Part shown: positions 33,341 through 45,200 of the stretch, piece after piece
Numbering within the stretch: position 1 is the first letter of the stretch
Layout of the letters: every line of letters starts with the position of its first letter
Assembly (NCBI GenBank): GCA_032158295.1
Contig: CM063257.1
Span: 1,426,001-1,490,000 of the forward strand
DNA: 64,000 nt
Origin: Pycnopodia helianthoides
Taxonomy: Eukaryota; Echinodermata; Asteroidea; Forcipulatida; Asteriidae
Direction of reading: 5' to 3'
Made by a program: the position numbers and the translations under genes
The notes under the pieces: model-generated
What the model saw: the letters and a program-made list of their open reading frames with translations, nothing else
Databases searched by the model: none
What the model was told of the DNA's origin: nothing

Positions 33341-34300
33341 ATGGAAATCGACTAGTGAATTGAAAGGGGGGAAAGCAAACATTCTTTTTAACATTGGTGT
33401 ATAAGCAAATAAAAGGCTCCCAAAAAGGATCCCTATAGGACTCAAATAAGTTTAAAAGATTTTTAAAATCCAGCCTTAATTGGTGGCTGCCTCAAAACAT
33501 TCACCCTACTGTACTGAGTACTCTAGTACTATAGATGACAGGCCATGAAATTAAACTTCTCAAATAAGTTGAAAATGTTGCTCCCACATTGTTTATTTGG
33601 CAGCCTCTCATCATTTAAGAAGCTTTGCAATGCAAGCATTGACTACTTTAATTGGCAAGAAGATTAGGATCGGTCATTGTGCACTGACACAAAGCCGGAA
33701 AGGTCACAAATCTGTCAACCTATTGACAGTAAGTCATGTTATACTAAACACCTCGTTACATTCCAAGGTCTTTGAAATACTTTAAAACCACAAAAGCTAC
33801 AGAAATCCAAAAAGTGGCTATTCAGCTCTACTAAGATGTGCAGACACGCGCAGGTTTGTGCATAGAGAAAGGGTTTGTGCATGATTTCCATGCCCCTTTT
33901 CAAAGATGCAAAAGTCCCCAAATTTTCTTTCCCTTTTTTTTTAAAAATAACAGCCTGGCAACTTATGGAATTGCTCATAAAGTTGCACCAACTTAATGCC
34001 AATTGCTATGCTAGCACAGAAACGATGAACATTAATACTTTCCGAAAAAATAGGTTTTTATATAAATATTATTAATGTTACATGTAAAAAAAAAACAAGA
34101 TTCGCAGGTCATGAGGGTAGACCAGCATTCCTAAGCTAAGGACTAAGCATGACTGTTTAGGCTCACATCTTTATAATTCATGGGGACATAAAGAGGTAGT
34201 AATAATTATAAATTGCTTAATAAAAAGTGCATTTGCATACTTAAATGGTAAAAAAAATCCATACATGCTGAGATTGGAAGGGGCGAAATCAAGTTCAATT
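33341..34300. other. Intergenic, no feature recognised
   Basis: AT-rich sequence downstream of the array. Short open frames (33597-33785, 33875-34075, 33739-34002 minus) lack known domains or splice context. Confidence 0.45.
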
Positions 34301-34690
34301 CAAGGGCCATACCTTGATTAAACAGTAAAAGTTTATACGCTGTTTCAGAGTGGTTTTATGGAGAGAAAAAAATATGTCCAGTTTGAAGAAAGACAAATTG
34401 TTAGCAATTATTGAAAGAAGAAGAAAAAATTCTAGCTCAATTTAAGGGCTACCTTGATTAAACAGTAAAAGTTTATACGCTGTTTCAGAGTGGTTTTATG
34501 GAGAAAAAAATATGTCCAGTTTGGAAGACAAATTGTTAGCGAAAATGAGGGAAAAAAGAAAAAAAAAACCTAAATTTAAGGGCTACCTTGATTAAACAGT
34601 AAAAGTTTAAACGCTGTTGCGGAGCGGTTTTACATGTTTATGAAGAAAAAAATGTCAAGTTTAAAAAAGAAAGTTGTTAGCAAATATGAA
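34300..34690 (+). repeat. Three tandem ~130-bp repeats
   Basis: Units starting near 34301, 34440 and 34572 share ACCTTGATTAAACAGTAAAA, GTTTA(T/A)ACGCTGTT and GTGGTTTTATGGAG; the third is more diverged. No coding content. Confidence 0.85.
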
Positions 34691-35564
34691 AAAAGATGAA
34701 AAATTACACTTTTATTCTGACTCACGACCGACGACCTCTTCAAGGCGGGCTCCTTGTGGCCTCCAATCGTCTCAGTCATTGGACAAAGATGCAATTTTCA
34801 GTCCACAAAAAGTTTGACAGCCGGCCTCTCACACAGAACCACTCCGTCGCTGGGCATTCCATGGAAAATTCATCATTTCGGCAAGAAATTCTCTTCGAAA
34901 TCACTAAAAAAAACGTTGCTGTTGATCCAAGACGAATACAAAAAAATTTAAACACAATTTGAGGCACAAAAAGTGTCTGAAAATTGTGTAAACTTAGTTT
35001 TGGGAAGACCAAAACTCGCGCAGGTCCTTCCTCCTTGAAATCCAGCTAAATTATGGCGAAGGCGGCAATCACTTTTGCCCAAATTTGTTCGCCTCATGGT
35101 TGACAGGTGGCGTAGGTTTATTTTGTATAAGAAATAAAAGAAAGTAACTTATAAAATTAATCCGCGTTCCAAAAAAAATCATCTTTACGACTTTATAAGT
35201 GATATCTGTGCAATTAGTTAATTAATAATAAACACAATATCAATTAAAATCAAGGCGATTAAAATTTTCTTCCCGTAATGTGACATTTTCTCTGTTTCCA
35301 CTGCTCTATTTTGTATCGGTTCGGGAAGAAGTGAGGAGTTCATTCCGTCACTAAGGTAGAATTTGATTGGTCAGAACTTGTGACGGGGTTCATTAACCTA
35401 ACTCAAAGGGGCAATTAGCAGACGATAACCTCATCGTTCGGCGCGAAACAGGTTGACAGGCCAGAAACTGGTTAAAAAAATAGTTATACACATTTTTTGA
35501 TTCAGAAAAAAATGTAATATTTAACAATTAAGCTGATCTTTTTATAACGCAGTTAAAGGTGTCT
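34691..35564. other. Unassigned region
   Basis: 34720-34870 is less AT-rich than its surroundings and holds a minus frame and a plus frame of about 80 codons, neither with a recognisable domain. The rest is AT-rich. An unrecognised exon cannot be excluded. Confidence 0.35.
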
Positions 35565-35655
35565 TTGTCAAGATGACTAGCTGGTGGCGGTGTTGCATTG
35601 CCGGAGGGGTCAAGATGACTAGCTGGTGGCGGTGTTGCATTGCCGGAGGGGGATA
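35565..35655. repeat. Two tandem copies of a 42-bp unit
   Basis: CAAGATGACTAGCTGGTGGC followed by GGTGTTGCATTGCCGGAGGG occurs twice in a row. Confidence 0.9.
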
Positions 35656-35909
35656 GAGGAGGGGGTGTAGGCCTAGCAGCAGGGGAAACTCACAGCAGGT
35701 GGGTAGGGCTGGTAGGCGTGCTTTTGTGTGGGGCGGGAGGGTTTTTGCGTGCATGGAATTCATAAGTAGTGGGGGAACTTTGTATTTTATGGGGGAAAAA
35801 AAACAATGCATGAAACAGTGTGATAAACAGCTTTATCTCCATTTTGTGCAAACCTAATGTTGTAAATGGTACCTATTAAATTTTGGTTATAACAAACCCG
35901 AATACAGCA

Positions 35910-36077
35910 GGGCCCAATTTCATAGAGCTGCTAAGCACAACTTGCTTAGCATAAAATTTCTTCCTCGATAAAAACAGGGTTACCAAACAAAGCTGTTGTT
36001 TGCTTATCCTGAAAATCACGTAGAAATTTGTTTGGAAATCCTGTTTTTATCAATGAAGAAATTTCATGCTAAGCAAA
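35910..36077. mobile_element. MITE family 2, truncated copy
   Basis: Starts GGGCCCAATTTCATAGAGCT like the copy at 18221, but lacks the final terminus, stopping near CATGCTAAGCAAAAGAGCC. Confidence 0.8.
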
Positions 36078-36130
36078 AGAGCCAATCAGAAAAAAATACC
36101 ACTGAGCCCTGATTGGTCAAAATACCAGGA

Positions 36131-36335
36131 CCTGATTGGTTAACAGCACTTGATCTTGGATCCTTGTTTTGCCACAAAATTGTCAATGGGATTTTATGTG
36201 TTAAATGTTCTCCATAAGAACTATGCATAGCGTCAATGTACTAGTCAACCTAACAGAATCTGATTGGCTGACAGATCCTGAGATTGGATCCTTGTTTTGG
36301 CACAAAATTGTCAATGGGATTTTGTGTGTTTAAAC
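36131..36335. repeat. Pair of diverged direct repeats
   Basis: CTGATTGGTTAACAGCAC...GGATCCTTGTTTTG, then CACAAAATTGTCAATGGGAT at about 36131-36205; the related sequence returns at 36259-36335. Directly upstream of the zinc-finger promoter region. Confidence 0.7.
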
Positions 36336-36499
36336 AACCCCAAACCATTGGCACAACATGCATCTTTTAACTAGGTAAGAAGAAACACAATTTGATTAAC
36401 AACCACTGAAGCTAAGAATAAGGTATTTGATCACTGAATGATAAAATGTGTTGTTTTTACGCCGTTTTAGTCTTGGTCCATGACGTTTCTATTCTTTAG

Positions 36500-36692
36500 T
36501 CCACGAACGATCCACGTACGATGCCCCGCCCCACTTGTCACAATTTGTCGCCAAAAGAGGGCGCTGTGACTGAATTGCAGAGAGCCGCCACGGCCGGGCG
36601 GCGTGGACAGCCAGCCACATAGAGCTAAGCAAGGAAGCGGGCCGGTTGAACGTCAACAAAGTCCCAAGTCCTATCGATACACCTCTAGAAAG
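36500..36692 (+). promoter_or_regulatory. CpG-rich promoter and untranslated first exon of the zinc-finger gene
   Basis: A local CpG- and GC-rich island (GCCGCCACGGCCGGGCGGCG) in otherwise AT-rich DNA. It ends in a consensus donor, CTAGAAAG then GTATGT at 36693. Joining it to the acceptor at 38481-38482 gives a 5' untranslated exon and a ~1.8-kb intron before the zinc-finger ATG. The transcription start is not defined. The link between exons is inferred from splice signals and distance. Confidence 0.55.
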
Positions 36693-37084
36693 GTATGTTA
36701 TTTTGTTTTTTCATGTGTCTGTTTTCAATGAAGTGTATACTTAGACCATGGAGGTAGAATCTCCATGCTTAGACACAGTCTAATGTTGTAGGCAGGATTT
36801 TACACAAATGTCAATTTTCGTCGCCAATTCTGTGGCCTAAAAAAATAGCCCTGCTCACTGCTAGTGCTGGTCATGCAGGTTGAAGGTGAACTCCATCGGC
36901 GCGGTGTATGTCACTGTCAGCAAGTTGCAGCTTACTAATACAATGGGGTTGGAGTAGTTTTAAGCATTTATTTTAATGTGCTTACTATAACAAATAAAAA
37001 ACAGCACCAGAAAGTTTCACCAACAAACATGACCAAAGGAGCCACATGCTGGCCGCCATAATTAAAACATGATTGTAGTACTAC

Positions 37085-37218
37085 ATACATGTACATGTCC
37101 CGTGCACATGTACCCTGCACATGTCCCCTGCACATGTCCCCTGCACATGTCCCCTGCACATATGTCCCCTGCACATGTCCCCTGCACATGTCCCCTGCAC
37201 ATGTCCCCTGCACATGTA
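37085..37218. repeat. 13-bp minisatellite GCACATGTCCCCT
   Basis: About nine to ten units, one expanded (ATATGTCCCC). Lies in the putative first intron of the zinc-finger gene. The open frames across it on both strands are produced by the repeat. Confidence 0.93.
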
Positions 37219-37235
37219 CAGGGCATCTGCTGCAG

Positions 37236-37350
37236 GTTATGGGTCAACTGGGTCCGAAGTCAACTGGGTCCGAGGTCAACTGGGTCCGAGGTCAACTCGG
37301 TCCGAAGTCAACTCGATCCGAAGCCAACTCGGTCCAAAGTCAACTCGGTC
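37236..37350. repeat. 17-bp minisatellite GTCAACTGGGTCCGAAG
   Basis: About seven units changing from CAACTGGGTCCGA to CAACTCGGTCCGA along the array, right after the 13-bp tract. Confidence 0.9.
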
Positions 37351-38073
37351 TGAAAATTTTGACAAACGTTTGCTTGATTTAAAGTAATTGGCTCTATATC
37401 TGGCAGTTGTCTTTATTAGATCATTCAAAATATTTTTGTTTCACTTTTTAAAATTATCATATGATATATTATTAGGCAATAAATTTCAACTGAAAACAAA
37501 AAAGTGTGCATTGTTCCTTTGCTTTCAACTCTTGAGTAGTTTTTGTTGTTCCGCTTTGTATGTTTCTTATTTAATAAAATGTATTAACAAACATTAATAA
37601 TTTAATCCCCTTTAATTGCTTTAAGTTGAACAGATGTTTATTTTATTTGTTTAACATTTATTTTTTGAGTGAAACATTATTTGTGTTAATTTTTATTTGT
37701 TACAAACTTTAATAAACAAAATTTAAAAACCAGCAAACATTTATTTTTATTATTATTTTTTTTGGGGGGTGGTGTGATTATTTAATTTTAAAAAATGAAT
37801 AAAACAAAACACAGACACCACATCAGGTTAAAATATCTTTTAGGAACACATATTTGTTTAATTACACAGATTTCTCAAAGTCGGGTTAACAACCATCATA
37901 TAAAATAGGTTGGGACGGAACATGCCTAACCACAAAGTCTCTGAAAACGAGCAGGTATGCGAAGAGATTCTAGGAGTTGAGTCTCTTATCTTGGGAGTTT
38001 CTCAAAAGGCCTGCGAAGCCTTGACATGTATTCATCATTCTCAGTTAAGATAAAATCGGCAAGAAACTTTTAT

Positions 38074-38461
38074 TTAAAGGAACATTACAGAATTGGTTTT
38101 TGCTAACAAAACAGTTGCTGGCAGTGTAGGCACTTTATGTAATCCACCATAAACTGACAAACCTGTAGAAGTTTGAGATCGATCGGCCATCTGGGTCACG
38201 AGAAAATAGTGAAAAACCGATTACACATTTGCATGAAATCATATAGATTCAACAAATGAATAAAACTGAGCGATAAACTCGGATCGGAAAATTATTTATT
38301 CATTTCTCATCAAATATAGCATGTCAGACAGAAATATTTCAAGGGATGTTTTCTGCTATCATCATCATTAGACCGTGTAAGTTTTATGTAAATTTGTGAT
38401 CAAAAAGTATAGGCCCTATTTTACAAGTTTTTTTCTTACTAATTCTGTAATGTTCCTTTAA
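38074..38461 (-). mobile_element. TTAA-flanked MITE, family 1, copy C
   Basis: TTAA at 38074-38077 and 38458-38461, inverted termini AGGAACATTACAG/CTGTAATGTTCCT. It ends only about 20 bp before the acceptor of the zinc-finger coding exon, so the polypyrimidine and branch-point region may partly derive from the element. Confidence 0.88.
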
Positions 38462-38484
38462 ATTCGATTTTTATTATTGCAGAT

Positions 38485-39974
38485 ATGAATTCTCAAAAAA
38501 GGACATTCAGTGATCAAGGGGGAGTAACCTACTCAGAAAAAGGCAAACTGAAAAATCATCAAGTAACCAACATTTCAGATTCACCAGATGAGTGTGTCTG
38601 TGACGTTTGTAATAGAGCTTTCTCGAGTGAACACAAACTGAGAGAGCATCAAAGGGACCATACTGGAGAGAAACCATTTTTGTGTGACTTTTGTGGAAAA
38701 CTCTTTTCAAAGAGAAGTAACCTGACAGTCCATGAACGCATCCACACTGGAGAAAACCATATGTTTGTGACACTTGTGGGAAAGTGTTTCCTCGAAAAGA
38801 CCGTCTACAAGCACACCAGAGAGTCCACACCGGAGAGAAACCATACGTTTGTGACATTTGTGGAAAAGCATTAAGTCAAAAAGGCAGTCTAAGATCCCAC
38901 CTGAGGGTCCACACTGGAGAGAAACCATTTGTTTGTCACATTTGTGGTGTTGATTTCAGAGCCGTCAGTACTTTAATGAAGCATCTGCAGATGCACACTG
39001 GAGAGAAACCATTTGCATGTGACATTTGTGGAATAGCATTTAGTGGAATAGGCCATCGAAATTCTCACCGGAGAGTCCACACTGGAGAGAAACCATATGT
39101 TTGTGACATTTGTGGAAAAGCATTTAGTAAAAAAGTCAATCACAAAATTCACCAGAGAGTCCACACTGGAGAGAAACCATATGTTTGTGACATTTGTGGA
39201 AAAGCATTTAGTCGATTAGAAAATCACAAAAATCACCAGAGAGTCCACACTGGAGAGAAACTACTTGCTTGCCACATTTGTGGTGTTGATTTCAGATTCA
39301 ACACTTCTTTAATTATTCATCTGCGTACGCACACTGGAGAGAGACCATATGTTTGCGACGTTTGTGGGAAAGCATTTAGTCAAAAAAGCAGTCTAAATTC
39401 TCACCAGAGAGTCCACACTGGAGAGAAACCATTTGTTTGTGAAATTTGTGGAAAAGCATTTCGTCAAATATTCACTCGAAATTCTCACCGGAGAGTCCAC
39501 ACCGGAGAGAAACCATATGTTTGTGACATTTGTGGAAAAGCATTTAGTCGATTAGACGGTCACAAAATTCACCAGGGAGTCCACACTGGAGAGAAACCAT
39601 TTGCTTGTGACATTTGTGGAAAGCATTTTGCTCATAAGAGAAATGTTACTAAGCATAACCGAACTCACTCTGGAGAGAATTCCTTTGTTTGTGACATCTG
39701 TGGAAAAGCATTTAGTCGATTAGACAGTCACAAAATTCACCAGAGAGTCCACACCGGAGAGAAACCATATGTTTGTGACATTTGTGGAAAAGCATTTAGC
39801 CGATTAGACAGTCACAAAATTCACCAGAGAATCCACACTGGAGAGAAACCATTTGCTTGTGACATTTGTGGAAAGCATTTTGCTCAAAAGCAAAATGTTG
39901 CCAAGCATCACCGAACTCACTCTGGAGAGAAGCCTGTGTCTGTGGAAAAGCCTTCTCAGAAAAATACAGCTTAA
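38485..39974 (+). CDS. Poly-C2H2 zinc-finger protein, frame broken by one base
   Basis: Coding exon behind an acceptor (TTATTATTGCAG, ending 38482). The first frame (38485 onward) has a 36-residue leader without KRAB or BTB, then two fingers with TGEKPF linkers. At about 38751-38757 one A is missing from GAA-AAA-CCA, so finger 3 (CDTCGKVFPRKDRLQAH) and everything after it are in the next frame, open to 39974. In all there are 16 fingers: two, one split, and thirteen (CDICGKAFS type). Fingers 9-10 and 12-13 are a duplicated pair (SRLD.HKIH followed by KHFA.K.NV.KH.RTHSGE). Such arrays bind DNA; the target is unknown. The product would be truncated after finger 2 if the base is truly absent. 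An initiation at 38784 could rescue fingers 4-16. Confidence 0.82.
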
Positions 39975-40385
39975 CCACCCATCAGAATCTCCACACTTGC
40001 TTGTGACACATGTTGAAAGCCTTTTTACATGAAACCTTCCTGAAAGTTCATCAGGGTGTCCACAACGGTGAGAAACCATGCGATTATCAGGGGCGGATCC
40101 AAGATTTTCAGATAGATGGGGCAACTTTCCATCAGTGTGTCCACACTGTAGAGACAATTTATTTGTGACGTCTGTGGAAAGGCCCTTGCAATGAGGCATA
40201 ACCTGACCATAACCTGCCAAGGTGAAGTTTGACCAAGTTTTGTTACAATGTTTTGTAAGTGTGTAAAACATTGGAGGAAAAACAATTGTTTGCGACATTT
40301 GTAAGAATGGCTTTTTACACAAATCAACAATAGAAGCCCATGATCATGTCCTCACTGGAGAGGAACTATTTGTTGGTGACATTAC
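39975..40385 (+). pseudogene. Decayed zinc-finger tail
   Basis: After the stop, finger-like sequence continues in shifting frames. Examples are CGKAFSEKYSLTTHQNLHT (read across the stop, from about 39938), a finger remnant at 40005-40075 with HQGVHNGEKP, another near 40115-40200 (CDVCGKALAMRHNLT), and one at 40280-40375 ending LTGEELF. At least four former fingers are lost to point and indel decay, so the array was once longer. Confidence 0.75.
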
Positions 40386-41495
40386 AATCCCCAGATAGTA
40401 CAAATGCCAAGGTGAAGTTTGACCAAGTTTTGTTAAAATCGGCCAAATAGTTTAGGAGTTGTGGTCTTTTTTATTTTGATTCCGTGACCGTCTGACCCCC
40501 CAAAAAAGAAAGGGGGGCGGAGAGAGAACTCTAGCTTTACAAGGCTGATATATAATAACACACACCCAAGAACAAACACCAACAAGCAAAACTACTTTTG
40601 ACTTACTTTTTATTATATTCTCATGATTTTATAAAGTTGTTAAAATGTTACTTAGATCAAGACATTACATCTAGCTTCAAATTTTTTCTTCCAACAAATA
40701 AACAGTAAACAGCTGTTCTCCACAGCCTTTTTCAAACTCCAAAGTGGTCCATGTTTGTTATTAGGTACAGTGATGTCATAATGATGTCATTCCAAATTTA
40801 GATGTCATTCCAAATTTAAATGCCAAATTGCACAATGTTACTTTTTAGGACACCACCTCTTGGAAAGACCTTCCATATGACACAGCACCCCTCAACCCCA
40901 CCCCCCCCCCAAAAAAAAACCAGAAATTCCTTGGCATATTAGAAATCTTACTTGTAATTTGTTCTAGTAAGCAAATTTAAAACTAGCAGCAATGTGAAAC
41001 TTACTGGTTACTGGTCAAGGCCATTTTCAATTTGTACTTCCATATCTGAGAAACTTTTTTGAAGAGTCAAAAAGATGGCGTTTATGGCCTCTGTGTTATT
41101 CCAGGCCTGTATCTTGTTATAATATTAAATACTGATTTTGTTGTTAATATTAAAACTAACACTAAAAACATCTTGAATACATCCGATTTCTTGTACATGT
41201 AAACTCTTTTCTACAGAATGCCTCCATGGGATTCAGGCATGGGGTTTGGCCCTTTAAAAAAGTAGGAAAACTTTATTAATGATAATAATCAAATTTGGTG
41301 GAGCTTTCTAAGAATGATTTTAGGGAAGAAGCAACCATAATACAACACCTAAATGCCAGTTTATTATTATTTATTATCCCCTAATGAAAGCACCATGTTT
41401 TTATTTCATAACTCTTGTTTTAGGCAAAAACAAAAAACCATGGAAGGCTGAAATCTGGAAAACATAGAAACAAAGCCCAAATAATATTATTTGTT
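40386..41495. other. 3' flank of the zinc-finger gene
   Basis: CCAAGGTGAAGTTTGACCAA occurs at 40219 and 40409. An AATAAA lies near 40697 and could serve as a polyadenylation signal. No other gene is seen. Confidence 0.4.
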
Positions 41496-41833
41496 TTAAA
41501 GGCCCTGTACACTATTGGTAAGATCGAAAAACATAATGTTCAGAGATTCACACATAACTTACATGATTTAAAGTAAGTAATGGTAGAAAGGGTTCCTTTA
41601 AATATTTCTGTCTAAAATGCTATAGTTTCTGAGAAACGAGTAAAACAATAGTAATTATCGCGATAATTTGAAAAAACAGAAAACACATAAGATCTCTTTT
41701 CACTATTTTCTCGTGACCTCGATGACCAATTGAGCTCAAACTTTCACAGGTTAGTTTGTTCATGCATATGTTTAATCACACAAAATGTGGACACTGATTT
41801 TGAGCTGTTACTAAAAGTGTACAATACCTTTAA
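41496..41833. mobile_element. TTAA-flanked MITE, family 3, diverged copy
   Basis: TTAA at 41496-41499 and 41830-41833, with related inverted ends AGGCCCTGTACACTATTGGT and GTGTACAATACCT. Family members at 44901-45272 and 56992-57368 show the same structure. Confidence 0.8.
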
Positions 41834-41854
41834 CCTTACACCAATGATTGTGTG

Positions 41855-41990
41855 TGAGGCACTGTTGTGGGTTCGAATCCAACTCGCAGACTGTGCCTGT
41901 GGATTTCTTTTCCCACAAGACTTGGGGGAGGGGGGAAAGTACTGAGGCTACAGTGCTTCACACACATCGATGTATGGGTGAACCAAATAT
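41855..41990 (+). mobile_element. SINE fragment (tRNA B-box and body)
   Basis: GTGGGTTCGAATCCAACTCG is a tRNA-type B box, followed by CCTGTGGATTTCTTTTCCCA and AAAGTACTGAGGCTACAGTG. The same body follows tRNA-like heads at 51965-52150 and 63190-63265, and inverted at 56240-56400. Confidence 0.65.
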
Positions 41991-42253
41991 TATTTTATCC
42001 CCGATGCAAATTTCACATCTATTCAAATTCCAAATAATATAGGATTTGTCAAGATTTAACATGCGTAAAAAATATACCCTTTTAAAAAATTTTAAGGAGG
42101 AAATTTTGCATTTTCAGCCCTTGCTGATGGTGAAAATTACCCCCTTATCTCTGTTTTGGGGAGCGTGATGGTTAAAATTACCCCTTTTTGTGTTTTTGGG
42201 AGCAAGCATGCGATGCTGAGGTCATCTTGAGTGCATGGGCCATAACAGACACA

Positions 42254-45200
42254 TTATTTTTGCCTCTTGTATATCTTTTTGGCATAAGCAATGAACATTT
42301 CTTTGGGTAACGGTCCGGTGTGTTTATCAATTAGTTGCAGTAGATCGTTGTAGCTCTGTTCCTCGTAGTTCCTGTATATTGTTTCCAAGTTCAGGTCTTT
42401 GTATAAGCTCTTTACCATGGCAACCTTTGCTGGATTGTCAATGCCGTAGTTTTCCTGGAATGAAAGTACAGTACAGTATATATATATTTTAAAAAATAAT
42501 TAACTAATTTGCTGGCTTTATAGAATTTAGAAGTCTAAAATGTGAGTAAATTAAGTCAATCGTCAAAAGAATGGTCCCAAGATGAAGTAGAAATACATGA
42601 ACAATTTAGTCTTTTGGGGGACACCCCCCCCCCCAAAAAAATAAACCCACCCAAACATTTGTTACTTGGCATAAGCGTCTGGGCCCAATTTCATGGCTCT
42701 ACTTACAGTAAGCAAAGTATAGGCGCTTATGAATGCAGGGAATTCCGCGCTTTTATGTCAAGCGTATTTCACAAGTTAGCAGGAAATTTTTGCCTGTGCG
42801 CACTTCACATAACTAGGCATTCTACGCTTACACAGCTAGCGCAGAAATTTGGCTATTGCACAGTAAGCGGGAAATGGTGACCGCAAATGCAGAATTGGGT
42901 GGTAAGCGGAGCCATGAAGGTGGTCCTGGATTTGATGCTCATTGCCCCCTCCAAGGTTTTTTCAAGGTTCAACGCCATATTCCTACCAGGGCCCAATTTC
43001 ATAGAGCTGCTAAGCACAAAACTTTGCTTAGCATGGAATTTCTTCCTTGATAAAAACAGTGTTACCAACCAAATTTCCCTGTGTTGCATATTGCCTGTTA
43101 CTGGTATTCAGCTGTTGTTTGCTTATCCTGAAAATCACGTGGAAATTTGGTTGGTAACCCTGTTTTTATCAATGAAGAAATTTCATGCTAAGCAAATTTT
43201 TGTGCTTAGCAGCTCTATGAAATTGGGCCTTGGTGGGAAGGGATTTACTCACCTCCAAGATCTCGCGCTCCTCTTGTGTCACTGCCTTGAGAGCTTGAAC
43301 CACTAACCAACTGCATTTATTCTCCTCAATATCGGTTCCTATTTTACCGATCACTTCTGGGTTGCCATAGCAATCGAGGAAGTCATCCTGGTGAACAATT
43401 AGAAATGACAACAATAATCACAACATCAGATGAGGCTATTTTTTTATTAAAAAGATGATAAAGGGCTGTATCAAAAACTAGTTATTAATAATATTTTTAT
43501 TAAATCATTTACCTGGACTTGGAAAAAATGGCCCATCTTCAGCAGGATTATCTTGGCATTCTTGTGGGACTCCTCGTCTGATATTCCAACCTATCAAATG
43601 ATCAAATACAGCCAACCCTCGTTATTTTTATTATTATTATTATTATATCTTTCTGGTAATGAAACCAAGGGACCCTCAAAAGTGACTAGCACTGTGACCC
43701 GTAGGCCTGAAAGTACCTGTGTGGAGAAGACGACGAAGAAGTGTCAGTTTTAGATGTGGGAGGAAAACCCCAAGTAGGAAAAACCCACACAATCAGGTAG
43801 GGACTGAAAACCCAATCCACATACAAGGCTCTGGTCCGGGATTCGAACCAGGGCCCACTGAGGTAAATTCAGAAAGGCAGGGAAGGAAACCACTGAGCCA
43901 ACCTGACTGCCCTAAACTGTTATAAAGAGCACTGTTATAAAGAGGTTCTGTTTATAAAGAGTACATTCTAAAGTCCTGAATCTCATTTCTGCCGAGTGTT
44001 TCTTTGTTTTGCTCTCCTCATTCAACAACGCTCCTTATATAAAGAGGTAATTTGGCCACTCCCAGCGATCTTGTTACAACGAGTGTCGACTGTACATAAA
44101 ATTTGTCTCTGCTCTGACTTTTAAGTTTGTCTTTAACAAAATATTAGGGGGCCTACAGGTTTGGAAACTCTCTTTAGAAGAAAGGCAACTTTTCCTGAAA
44201 ACAAAACCCAGACTTCTATAAAGATATCAATATTTTAATGGGACTTTGGCAACAAGGCACTTCCTGCCAAAATGATTAACTTTTATTAAGATTTTTATCT
44301 TTCATTAAAAGTTGGAGTGAGATGGTAGAGATTCGATTTACTAACCATATACATGGCCAGAGCAACTGGAAGGTAAAATGAATAAAAGGCCGTCTTCCAT
44401 TTCACTATTGCATCGTATCTACAGGATAAAAAACAAATATCAAAATAATAATAATAAATAATAACTGTATTTATATAGCGCCTTTTGCCAAAGGATACAA
44501 AGCGCTCAGTATTTTTACCTGCCATGTATGTGGAGCTACGCTTTGAAGTATGAGACCTATGCATTTATAGCACAATGTAATGGTTTACAAGGTGCGGTGG
44601 CGCAATATGCTGCCAATCAAACCAGGAACACCGGGGCGAACCCCTTCTCTTTTCGATACGTGTACTGGGTTCTTTTACGTGCATTACACAACACACGGGA
44701 CCAACGGCTTTACGTCCCATCCGAAGGACGAAGCAATAATGGTTAAGTGTCTTGCTTAAGGACACAAGTGTCACGACTGGGACTCGAACCCACACTCTGC
44801 TGAACAGAAACACCAGAGCTTGAGTCCGGTGCTCTTATCCGCTCGGCCACGACACGCCACAAATGGATAGTGCATGGTTGAACAAACAAATAATTTTGGT
44901 TTAAAGGGAGGGTATACCTTTGGTAATTACTCAAACAATTAATGGCCATAAATACGTACTTGGTAAAGAAGCACTGCGCTGTTGATAATGTATAACATGT
45001 TGAGAAACGATTCCCTTCTGAGGAATGTGGTTTAACAGAGGGGGATTCAAAGATTTTGCAATCTGAGAAAAACGTTTCTCAGATTGTGTATTTCAACTAC
45101 GGATTAATCTACCAGCGTGGACATAACCGCTCTAGATATTCGACGATATCTCAAAAAAACTAAAATCTTTTGAAAGGAAATTTTCACAGAATAGTTTTGT

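Noticed and set aside
36968..37382. Cys/His-rich proteins (AGDMCRGHVQGT, PCTCPLHMSPAH)
   Set aside because: Both are translations of the 13-bp minisatellite in different frames and strands.
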